The notes under the pieces: generated by a model
The model's input: the letters and a program-made list of their open reading frames with translations, nothing else
What the model was told of the DNA's origin: nothing
The model's database searches: none
Source: Bugula neritina
Taxonomy: Eukaryota; Bryozoa; Gymnolaemata; Cheilostomatida; Bugulidae
DNA: 64,000 nt
Assembly: GCA_964035545.1 (NCBI GenBank)
Contig: OZ037773.1
Coordinates: 3,713,251 to 3,777,250, forward strand
Direction of reading: 5' to 3'
Part shown: positions 23,901 through 32,800 of the stretch, one piece after another
Position numbering within the stretch: position 1 is the stretch's first letter
Layout of the letters: each line of letters starts with the position of its first letter
Position numbers and translations under genes: made by a program

Positions 23901-25469
23901 CCCTGTATACTATGTTCCAGGTCTCAGCACCATACAGTAAGGCAGCAAGCACCTAGTTTACTATATTCATTATATTGCTCTCTGTAGTATTGAGGGGACA
24001 GTGCAGGATAGTAAATGCAAAGGTGTAGTTTACTGGGGGTAGTATAGCTGGATGGGGAAACCAAAGTGCCACAGCAAACATACCATATCCAACTACCAGG
24101 CATTGACAGAAAGCCATTGTGTGAGCACCCACAGAATCCGGAAAAAGTTACTAGTTTTTATTTGATTAAGTGAACAAGGAAGTTAATAACTGCAAGTAGT
24201 GAACTGAGAGGTTGTTTGTCACAGCAGAGTATAACTGGTGGAATGACGTATTAGTAAGTTATTAGGCATGCGCGTACAAGTTTGACGAGCCAGCTATCTT
24301 CAACGGTATCTTTACGGAATGGCTTTACAACACGGTGGAAGTTTCCAAACTATTACGTATGGGAAAATTTATTTCCCAGGAAAGTTGACTCGTGTAATAA
24401 AATGATGCAATGCCACGGCTAGCATAACTTAATCAATAGTCTAACTGGCCTTCTATAGAGTATCAGTATGATTTAAGCAGCCGCTTATATTACACTTTGA
24501 TATTACAGATAATCTTTCTTCACAGTTTTTTATAGAACATAAATGGTAAACTGCTAATATATTTGCTTACTGTTCACCAAGCATTCAAAATCCAAAAACT
24601 ACTAAAAATGACAAGTTTCAACAAGCCCTTGGCATTGACCTTACCAATCTATCTCGCAGTTAATTTGAAATATACCAGAGATAAACTATACCTGCCATAT
24701 AAAACAAATAACTTTAAGCAGTTTACCTGGCAGTAAACTAAGGATAGGCTGCACAGAGCAGTAATTAACAAAATATATAAATAATGAGAAAATCAACATC
24801 ATTACTACTCTACTGGAAAGACTTCGCTATAAAACATGAGCCGGAGAGTACTCTAGGGCAACCAGTGCCCTGTCCAACAGGAGGCCCCAGGACCGGGTGA
24901 GGGAAAGGGGAAAAGGGGAAAAGCCTGCATTTATATGGCCCTCAAAGGTATAACAGCTAATTAATTAGATTGGAAAAACCACTTATTCATATACATGTAT
25001 GCTACAAGACATGCAGCTTGCAGTAGTTATTGGGACTTCATTGTGTAATGATAAGTAGGAGTTTTGAAAAATACTGATGTTGTGGCCCCCAGCTATAGTT
25101 TAAAAAGTGACCCTCGTCACTGGAATATTCTAGTTCAGTGGCCCTTGATCTGAATAGGCTGGACACCCCCTCCCCCCCTCTAGACACTTAGCCATCTTGG
25201 AAAACGAGCTTACCTTCACTGTAGGCCAAGGTTTATCACCAGCTCCAGTGATGTTTGCTCTACCCGCTTCAGAACTGTAACGGTACCTGCAGGTAATATT
25301 TCAAAGCAATAAATTAATAAACACCCGCAGCAAATGACAGCAAAATAAATGACAGCTAAATTGTAGACAACTAAGTATAACAGACGACAGGAAATACAAA
25401 CCTGAGAGATGGGATGGGCTGGGTCTCAACCACCAGCTTGCCATGTTCCTCGGAGAGAGCTTGTGGCAT
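8919..25469 (-). CDS. Rel: Rel/NF-kB family transcription factor (Rel gene 1), 13 exons
   Basis: DNA-binding transcription factor of the Rel/Dorsal type, normally held in the cytoplasm by IkB and released to the nucleus by Toll-like signalling (family knowledge). Exons: 25402-25469 (acceptor two bases upstream), 25214-25286, 22711-22880, 19984-20087, 18627-18758, 18160-18258, 16917-17135, 16437-16505, 12689-12756, 11825-11924, 11128-11201, 9743-10984, 8919-8957. Total 2457 nt, in frame, 818 aa. RHD-N is about residues 10-182, with the recognition loop RYRYSSE at 23-29 where the family has RFRYxCE, and PKPHPHRL in exon 3. Exon 5 has QLLQPVCSDPIHNST, the family hinge. The IPT/dimerisation domain (residues 183-288) holds LAIVKMTPTHGPASGNKQML and IRFYDEATSWEAEGRYREKD. 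RKERRM in exon 8 is the NLS. The Ser/Gln-rich C-terminal half (393-806) has QDLGHAT repeats. There are no ankyrin repeats. ATG follows directly on a splice acceptor, so an upstream coding exon is possible. A polyadenylation-like AATAAA lies near 8541-8536. Confidence 0.92.
9447..9680. repeat. 19-bp minisatellite in last intron of Rel gene 1
   Basis: About 12 direct copies of ACTGTGACAGAACATGTGT with minor variants, between the large C-terminal exon and the final 39-nt exon. Confidence 0.92.
10550..10815 (-). repeat. 21-bp coding repeat (QDLGHAT) in Rel gene 1
   Basis: In-frame tandem units of CATGACCTAGATCTTGGGTG plus one base encode repeated QDLGHAT, grading into ATQDISQ copies. The 21-bp length keeps the frame whatever the copy number. 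It lies in the presumed transactivation region. Confidence 0.9.
11205..11650. repeat. 16-bp minisatellite in Rel gene 1 intron
   Basis: About 28 direct copies of GATACAGTGATATGAT. It begins a few bases from the acceptor of the exon starting at 11201. Frames reading YHHITVSS are artefacts. Confidence 0.92.
12270..12670. repeat. Degenerate TATTAC-type AT-rich repeat in Rel gene 1 intron
   Basis: TATTACTATAT and GCACTATATTACTGTATTAG words recur many times immediately downstream (minus sense) of the exon at 12689-12756. Confidence 0.8.
13138..13250 (+). mobile_element. tRNA-derived SINE, 5' part (split by insertion)
   Basis: tRNA-like head with an A-box-like TAGTCTAGGGG and a B box GGTTCAAACCC, then the family body ACATCCAGTCA. 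The remainder of the same SINE resumes at 16271 after a 3 kb transposon. Compare the uninterrupted copy at 31979-32205. Confidence 0.8.
13251..16270. mobile_element. 3 kb DNA transposon with about 0.8 kb terminal inverted repeats, inserted in a SINE
   Basis: The ends are GAGGGGTTTCAAACATCCCT on the left and its complement on the right. The arms (about 13251-14065 and 15465-16270) match almost base for base in inverted orientation. TA flanks both ends and the SINE sequence continues across the insertion, so the boundaries and a TA target duplication are well supported. The core holds fragments of a minus-strand transposase of the helix-turn-helix/DDE_Tnp_4 sort. No DDE core was found, so this copy is not autonomous. 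Confidence 0.85.
14298..15393 (-). pseudogene. Degenerate transposase fragments in the 3 kb transposon
   Basis: At 15393-15112 the frame reads GIPTFLIQKCFWSI and, further on, CILMTLMKLRLALLHTGLAQ. The latter matches the helix preceding the DDE domain in THAP-type transposases (compare DELLLALMKLRQGLQ in the intact copy at 59.3 kb). At 14561-14298 the frame reads FGSSTRQVSQIFNQTVK, which looks like the next helix-turn-helix segment. The two pieces are separated by about 550 bases of unrelated DNA, and the catalytic region is absent. Confidence 0.5.
16271..16375 (+). mobile_element. tRNA-derived SINE, 3' part
   Basis: Continuation of the SINE begun at 13138: ATTGCTTCTTTGCCC, then TTTAACAAAAAGCTCTTTCC and GGTGACTATAAACTTGCGTG. 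It is colinear with the complete copy at 31979-32205. Confidence 0.78.
17196..17292. repeat. About 21-bp tandem repeat in Rel gene 1 intron
   Basis: Five copies of AGGTGAGGATGACACACCCA, close upstream (minus sense) of the IPT exon. Confidence 0.8.
17448..17892. mobile_element. MITE-like element with GGCCCTAG ends
   Basis: Begins CTAGGGCCACACGGTGTGG and ends CTTTGGCCCTAG, giving short inverted ends over about 445 bases with no coding capacity. A second copy with the same start and the word CTAATTGGCTGG begins near 63801. It lies in a Rel gene 1 intron. Confidence 0.55.
18306..18548. repeat. (ACT)n trinucleotide repeat
   Basis: Long imperfect run of ACT/GCT/ACC triplets in a Rel gene 1 intron. 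Leucine, serine and valine runs in the frames are artefacts. Confidence 0.92.
18757..19215 (-). repeat. 19-bp array of tandem 3' splice-site copies
   Basis: About 24 direct units. On the minus (sense) strand each reads GTATTCTCTCATTGCAGAC, i.e. a pyrimidine tract followed by CAG. The last unit is the actual acceptor of Rel gene 1 exon 5, whose first bases (AC) are the end of the unit. All three minus frames are open through most of the array. Confidence 0.93.
19674..19945. repeat. 43-46 bp tandem repeat in Rel gene 1 intron
   Basis: Six copies of a unit starting AAGTAACCCTCAAGTATTAC and ending CCACACTAAC, with an optional extra AAC. It sits just downstream (minus sense) of the exon at 19984-20087. 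Confidence 0.9.
20152..20358. repeat. 24-bp tandem repeat in Rel gene 1 intron
   Basis: About eight copies of a unit starting AGTAGCAGGGGTGTAGCAGT. Confidence 0.9.
20519..22668. repeat. 2.1 kb satellite-like array, 32-bp unit
   Basis: About 67 direct copies of a 32-bp unit starting CTCAACTACCACATATATAC and ending CATACTGTAT. Variants alternate between ACACATAT, ATATATAT and TACATATA at one position, and two units carry an AGGCT insertion, suggesting higher-order duplication. It fills most of the intron between Rel gene 1 exons 3 and 4. Confidence 0.97.
23020..23460 (-). CDS. Unidentified coding-like segment, two possible exons
   Basis: On the minus strand, 23460 to about 23215 is open and reads INQELSVAAVVAYSVLHKFA and STIEVKSGSCVCL, followed by a good donor GTAAGC. 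A strong acceptor (CTGTTTTTAG) follows at about 23121, and the frame continues as VINIRAGIQLIETNLDYHLN and DVTDERVLFCYNE to a GTAAAT donor near 23020. Frames match (phase 0). The composition looks coding. I do not recognise the family. It lies in Rel gene 1 intron 2 on the same strand but cannot be inserted into the Rel frame without breaking the RHD, so it may be a nested gene, an old retrocopy or an exon relic. Confidence 0.3.
23905..23952 (-). mobile_element. Short LINE reverse-transcriptase relic
   Basis: The minus strand reads VLAALLYGAETWNIVYR, close to the LLYGAEAW motif after the RT domain of the LINE at 55.3-58.3 kb. The flanks are degraded. Confidence 0.4.
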
Positions 25470-28002
25470 CTCTGGTAGAATTGGATAAAGGGCAAAGTTG
25501 TTATACAGCAGCACCTGATTGCTGCCAGAATGCATATGAAGGGTCAGCCGTCATGGGGAGAAGGAAGGCCAGTCTGAAACACAAGGAGATAGATTTACTG
25601 ACAATGTCAAAATGGCAGCACCATGGCAGCTTATGTCATCTGCTTGTTTCTCCTGAGCTCATTTAGTTAAAGCAGTGATCTGTATGCTTATTGTTTTCCA
25701 AATAGAGAAAATGGCAACGACCCCAAAATAGATAACTAATACAGTATTGGACAATATTCTATTTGTGGATCACTTCTTACCATCCTTTTTTGACAAACAT
25801 ATCTTTATGATATGCAGCTGGTCTTCGGCCTTCTATTTATATAAAAATAGTATAGAAATGGTGACGATGGAAAACATGAATTTCTTATCAAGTGTCCACT
25901 ACATTCCTTAATTGCAACATCAAGTTACTAACAAAGTTACACTGCATCATCTACTGCATAAGGTTAAACATTGATTTGAATTAAGAAGCTAATGAAGGTG
26001 GTTAAGTCAAAGCAAATCAAGTCAATGGCAAATCAAGGCAAGTGCTGTCTTGTCATTTCCCAGTAACAACTTTGAAATCTTTCAAGACCACAAGCTGGCT
26101 GTCAACCCCAAGTGACCAGACCAAGTCCACAATACATAATGCCTTCACAATACATAATATTTACTCGAATGATTATACACAACTAATAGAGATTGGCAAG
26201 TAGTTGCATGTACATCAACATTAATAGAAACAATTTGAAGCACCGATCCACCTATTTTGAAAGCACTATTAAGCGAAGCCCACCTACTAAAGATCTATAT
26301 CTTAAAAACTAGATAATAATTAAACCTCATTGAATAATGAGAACCTTTGAATCTTCAACAGCGTCAAAATTATGTTTGAGAGCAAAAATTACTGTTGAAA
26401 CCTTAAAGGATCAATCAATATGATTAGCAATTAATTTCTGCAAGTGCTAAATAAGCAATTGGTATAATGTCTTAAAGAAATTCCAGTGACTTGCCACCTA
26501 AAATTTTCATGTGAAATGGCATTAAGTCAATTAGATAAGCAAATCAATGAATTTTCAATTACTAAATGGCATCTAGTTCTACCGAACAATTATATGACAC
26601 TACTGATGTGTTAATTTTCTTAAGAGAACTTTCATGACTGATGGTGCGCATCAAAATAATGAGATTTGTAAATCTTTCCAGTGTAGATTCCTATATATAA
26701 CAGAGTAACTCAATATAATTATGCTAACATGAAAAATCCTTTTATGACATAATATTTAAAAACTTTGCTTTAATGATGTCATCACCGAGCAGAGACTATT
26801 TATACTACAGATACAAAATTTTTTTTAGTACAACTGATGACTGCAAACAACATAGAATAGACTACAGATTGCGTATTAGTATGGAATGGGTTCCTGCCGT
26901 TTTGTTCACAAGTTGTTTAGTACACAAACTATTGTAAACAAAATCAATAATGAATTAACCTTAAACCCAAATGATAAATAAATGTACAAAATTATTTATT
27001 TTAGTTAATTTATACTGATGTGTACGAAAGGACCTAACAAGTGGGTACGAAACGACTTATGTACGAAATGACCTGTACCCCCTTGATCTTCATATTCATA
27101 TTGAATGGGTTAAGCCCTAAGACCTCTCGAAGAGAGTTATTTTGTCTGAGTTATATGTTAATATTACTAACAGCATAGTAGTAGTACTGTTAGTGTTACT
27201 GTGTAACTGTAAGACTAAGTGTTGAGTGTCTCCGTTGGTGAATAACTATAAGTTTTATCTTTCGAATTGATCGTGTTGCTGTTACTGTTACTGTTAGTGT
27301 TTCAATAGATTAGTTTATCGACGATAATCAGATCAACTTGAACAACAACATCATGATCAACATGAACCTGAACATTATGATTAATACAGATTATATTTAT
27401 TCATTAACTTTAAGTTCAACTCATAACTTATTAACTCAATAACTGGAAGTTATAACTTATAACTATAACTATAAGTTATAACTAATTTACTCATAGTAAT
27501 TACTAATAAAATTTAATGAATAATTAAATTATAACCACAATGCAGTTTTCTTTGTATAATAATAAATTAGTAACTAATGAATCTCATAATTTCGTCAGCT
27601 ACGTGACAGTAGTTTCTACTTACTAGCAATAGTTATACTTATAGTTGTAGTACACATACTGATACCGATGGCGTTAGTGATACTGATAGTAACACTCGCA
27701 CTCCGAATCAGAATGAGAGTTACCACACCAAAATGTTCTGGAACAGGCTCGCTATATTTTATGCGTATTGACTTCAGTCATCGACAGACGATCGTGCGTG
27801 GATGCGGTCCAAATAATATTATTACTGTATCAATAAAATTGCGTGCTAAGCGCAGTTGTCGACTTTTTTTACCGACTTTTCCTACAAAACCAACAATGGC
27901 TTTGTTACGAACCTTTACCTGATCACCCGTATTATCCCTTAAAAAATAATAACCGATAACGAGTCAAGCATTAATTTTAGTACCGCTCAACTTTTAAGAT
28001 AA

Positions 28003-28012
28003 GGGAATTCCC
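28003..28012. promoter_or_regulatory. Perfect palindromic kB site
   Basis: GGGAATTCCC fits the NF-kB consensus GGGRNNYYCC and is self-complementary. It lies 2.5 kb upstream of the gene 1 start and 1.8 kb upstream of the gene 2 start. That Rel proteins regulate their own loci through it is inference. Confidence 0.5.
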
Positions 28013-28607
28013 CAAATCCAACTGATTTGGTCTGGAAATGAGTCACGTTATTTTTTCAATTTATAGTGGGCTGCTTTCATCAATGCCAGTGTTTTCATGA
28101 AAGGTGAATCTAATTATATTACACAAGACTTTCGTGCCTATTTCTTTTAGCTTTACTTCTAGTTTTATATTCTCCCGTTTAACTAAAACTTTAGGTACAA
28201 GACCAAGTTGAAGTGGCAAGTGGTACTACTAGTACTAGTACTTAGAGTTAATAGTTGCTATCAGTATCACATTTACAATTACTGAGTATAAGTATTACTA
28301 TTACTATTAGTATTACTGTATTAATATCACTATTATTCTTACTATTGTATTAGACACTAGTAGTGTAGTACTACTAGTACCAGATCATTAGTATTTAAGT
28401 AATACTAATAGTATTCACTTTCAGATTGAAATTCTTTATTTATTAAATTGAATTGACATGATTCAGTCATTTGATTATAGTTAACCTGAGCCCGTATTTA
28501 CACCCATCCCATTATTCTTCTTAACGTGAGAGTGGGCTAAGAGGAGCAAACTAGTCGCTTATAGTTATTTAACCCCAATAATGTAGCATGCAAATGTATG
28601 CCTAATA

Positions 28608-28740
28608 CTAATACAGTAATAGAGTTTTAAAAGCAAGTACAGAGCTAGCATCAATTGCTGTCTGGGGAGGTGCGTTCCAAACATCAATTACTCTTTGGGA
28701 GAAAAATTGTTTTCTAATGTTTGTTCTTGCATTTACGGAT
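28608..28740 (-). mobile_element. LINE reverse-transcriptase C-terminal relic
   Basis: The minus frame reads RKQFFSQRVIDVWNAPPQTA then IDASSVLAFKTLLLY and stops. This matches the family ending FFsqRVi..WN.LP...v..aps...FK..L of jockey/CR1-type LINEs. Confidence 0.55.
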
Positions 28741-29639
28741 CATTATTAATAATGTTTACTAATACTAATAGTGATATTAATACTTATAGTTATACTTAAT
28801 ATTATAGTTATACTAAGTTAATGTTAGTGTTACTTATAATAATAATTACAGTTTCACTTTATAGTTTATTGAAAATGTCAATGACTCATTCAATGAGTGA
28901 TCTATGGTTCAGATTGAAATTGACGGTTTGGGTTTGACCTTTTCGGATTACTAAGCATTGCCATTAGCTGGTCATTCATGCACTCCACTTGACCACTGTT
29001 GGAGTATTTTTATCTTCAATGCATGATAGTTTAATTTAAGTCAGACTAAAGTTTAAACCATGTAGGCTCATAAATCACTTTATCATAATGATAACTTGAC
29101 TGGAAAATCAATTCGTTTTCAACACTTACTGTGACATTAAACTTATCTGTAAAATGTAATGTAAGCAGTAATGACTAATTTAATGTGTGATATTATAAGC
29201 ATTACTATCACTGTGACTATAAGTATAGCCAAATTCGTGTTCATAATCATATTGATGTTAAATATGAGACCACGATTGTGATTTTTACGTTGAGTGATTG
29301 TAAGTGTAAAACTAAGGATACATAGATTTTATATAAATAATATTATATAAGTATTACATTACTTAACTATTTGTATAAATATAAGTATTGGTTTTACTTT
29401 TAGCAATTGCCAATGCTAGACTACTATTGGTACTATTCATTTTATAATTGGACCAACAGTATCATAGTTGCACTAAATATATTTCGGTAATAATCAAGGT
29501 CATAGTTGTGAAGTAAATGTGAATACGATGTATTTACTATGAGTATTACTATGTTAACTATTCTAAACTTTGCAGCTGTCAATCATGGTTAAAATGTTAT
29601 TGTGACTAAGTTCAAGTTAACGCTAGGTCACAGTTGTAT

Positions 29640-29800
29640 AAAGTCGGGTAATCGCCCAGATGGCAAAGTTGAACGTTGGTCGGACAATAAATTGCTCCTA
29701 TGCCGTATTAGAAGACGTCCTTAGCCCGCTCTAAAAAGGCCTTTTCCATTCTTTCTCACAGACATAGTGATTATAACCTCAAGTGAGTTTTATGTACTAA
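29640..29800 (+). mobile_element. SINE 3' fragment upstream of Rel gene 2
   Basis: Carries ATTGCTCCTATGCC, TTAGCCC and TAGTGATTATAACCTCAAGTG, colinear with the 3' body of the complete SINE at 31979-32205. It ends about 50 bases before the gene 2 ATG. Confidence 0.6.
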
Positions 29801-29851
29801 TACTGTGAATTATTTTAAAGGGGGTCAGCAATTTATATAGTAACAACAGAA

Positions 29852-32800
29852 ATGACTACCAACGAACTGCTTGAAGTTACTATTGCCGCTCAACCACCCG
29901 AATGTATTGGGTGAGTTATATTGACAGTCTAAGCCAAATTTATAGAATATTTGTTTTTAAGTTACTGCTCCCAATACTTTTTTAAAAACAGTTGAAGTTT
30001 TCTTGTAAATTGATCACTAAATAGTGCAACTGTATTTGTAGCAAAATTCGATATTTAGATAAAGATGGTAAAGGAGGCGGGCCCATAAAATGTTACCATG
30101 ATTCAAATAGAACAGGCTTTTCTGTTCAGGTAAGGAAAACATTAGCCATAGCTAGAGCAACTTTACTAAACAATTTGAATATTAAGTAGACCTTCAAATC
30201 ATCTCAGTTGTACATAGTATTGACACATAATTGCTAAAATAAAAAAAATGTTGTATAACGTTTAATAGTTACCAGATTTTTCATATTCATAGTTATTTAT
30301 TGAAAATTTTATTTCAATATAGAACTTTAACTGAAGTTGTTATGATGGTGACAATGTTTCTACCTAATCGAAAAATACGATGAAATATTCTAATTCTACT
30401 GTGTAGGTGGAGTTGAAGAAGCTAAACCTTTCATATAAAATTTTTGCGACTTTTCTCTCTGCTTTAGTCATCTTCATAGGGTTTATCTTGTTTTTTGATA
30501 TAATTAATATTCTCTTTAGTCAAGCCAAGTAGTTTTTGTAGCTTTGATGCACAATACCAAATTGTTAAATATTATTAAAAAAAAATGGTCAAAATAGCCT
30601 GCGTTTGGCCACCTGGTGGCTTAATGTGTGCTACACTATCATGTGACCGCCCTGCCACATAAGCAGGTTCTAAGAAGGCTATCAATTGAATGCCGAGGCA
30701 GATATCCTTGAATATTTATTCTAGCCTATGGCCCAGTACATAGGGGTCTCTGCCTAGTGTGTATCAGCTAGGTTGCTCAATCAGCTATTTTCAAGGTCAC
30801 CAGCAATGTCAGGAAAAGCATTCCCCATAAGGCACTAATTAGAAACGCCTTAGGCACATTGTAGTGTTTGGCAGAGATTGTGGCTTGTCTGAGTGTGCTT
30901 GGAATTTCCGAGGGGGATTTTACATTACGTAATGTTACCCTTGAATGCATACTCACTTCAAACTCTTTACGCATATACATTAATACGTGTAGAATATAAG
31001 CACTCACTATAGTTAGAAGAATATCAATGCCACAATTACTGTTGCTTGTTGCAGGTCAAATCAAATTCTCCTCAGCCTCATGGCAGCCAGGTCAAGGTTA
31101 TAGCTTTCTGTGTGACGGACACGCAGCCCGTGGCGTACCACCCTCTACTGCTCATAGAAAATGGTGGAGGCACAGACCAGGTGCATGGAGTAGTCACTAG
31201 AGATCTCTGTCTGACGGATAGAGTGAAGAACATCAGGTATAACACGCCCATTTCCTTCTGGGTAGTTTATTTCATCAGCAGATGGGCTATCCTTGCTGAT
31301 TTCATAGTTGTAGCTGATATCGAGAGTTGCTGCTTACAGTGTAAAAGAAATGAAAGGTTTGTAGAGACAATATTGAAAAAGTTGGTATCCGTTTTGTACA
31401 GTGACCACAAATATGCCATGCTATTTCGCACTGGGCCCCATCATCACTTCTGACAGCTTTATTTTTATATACTGTTATTTGTTATTATGTTTCCTTTCTA
31501 ATTGTTTGTCTGCTCTTGTAACTTATGCTAGTTGTGAAACACTGTATTATGATGAAAATAAAACACACACACACACACACACATGCTGGTTCAAGAATTG
31601 TTTCACAGTCATGCATGCGTGTTGGGTTTCTTCCTCAGCCACCACCACAAGGGGATGGGGTGTTGAGTCATTACAATATTTCGTAGACAGGTTTTATTAA
31701 AACTATTCAAATAGTATTCAAATAGTAATATAATCGGTATATTTAATGAAGTCATTTTAGTAATATTAGAAACTTTTCACAAAAGTTTAAACAAGTTTCA
31801 AAGACAAAAATTTCAAAAGGGTGACTCAATGTTTTTATTTGTACAGGGCAACTGAAACGGAAAAGTTTCCCCTTCCAGTAAGACTTTTGTGTGCATTTGC
31901 TCTTAAATTAGAAAGTTTAAAAGTACTGACACACAATGTGTAAACAGTCTCTTTACTGGCTCACTTCCTGTTATACATAAGGGAGCAGCCGTGATCTAGG
32001 GGTTAGAGCGTTTGCCTAGTAAGCTCGAAAGTCATGGGTTCGAGCCCGGACAAAGGCCATCGGTCATGTTAGGAAGAGCATCCAGTCATAATTGCTCCTG
32101 TGCCTCATTTAAATAAGTCATTAGCCCCATTTAACAAAAAAACTTTTCATCAGGGGTTTTCTCACAGGGATAGTGACTATAAACTTACGTGAGTTTTTTC
32201 CTATTATATACACTTTATGTTCTGTTGTCAAAGTACTAGTAAAACATTTTCTCTTCAATGTTGAATTTTTTTAATTAATTATTGTTGATTAACCTTGCTG
32301 TAATAGTGATTTGGTCTGCATACTGCACCTGTAGTCACTACTAAACGGTTGTAGTCACTACTAAACGGTTGTAGTTGCTACTAGACGGTTGTAGTCACTA
32401 CTAGACGGTTGTAGTTACTAATGTACAGCTGTAGTTACTCCCAAACAGCTGTAGGTGGTACATTAACTAGCAGTTACAAAAACTCATAACTACATTATCT
32501 TAAGTTGTAAGTACCGTTACTGATTCTAGCAATAAAGGTTAAAATCTGAATTACTGTGTCAAGCTGTCAACCCCCCCCCCCTTAATGCTGGTAAAGGGGG
32601 GGGGCTAAAACTAGTTGATTGGCTGCAAAGGACAGGAGTTGAACTGACATGTTTTATTTCTACTGGAATATAACAACAGTTTAAAATTCATGCAGTGATT
32701 GATGTTGAGTGTGTTATATTTTGCAGTTTTGGCAGAATCAAGATAGCTCAATGTAGCAAGGACCTTGTTAGAAAGTGTCTTGAGGAAAGGGAGAGGCATT

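Larger units (their letters stand above)
25472..29851. promoter_or_regulatory. Divergent intergenic region between Rel genes 1 and 2
   Basis: About 4.4 kb between the head-to-head starts of genes 1 and 2. No further gene was recognised. It holds a palindromic kB site, a LINE 3' relic, a SINE 3' end just before the gene 2 start, degenerate ACT/AGT-rich simple sequence at 27.1-29.5 kb, and repeated TACGAAACGACC-like words at 27020-27075. Confidence 0.55.

Noticed and set aside
30901-30909. GGAATTTCC kB-like site in Rel gene 2 intron 2
   Set aside because: A short match expected by chance in introns, with no further support.
31979-32060. Possible functional tRNA gene
   Set aside because: The A and B boxes belong to a SINE with a shared non-tRNA body, and the cloverleaf is imperfect.
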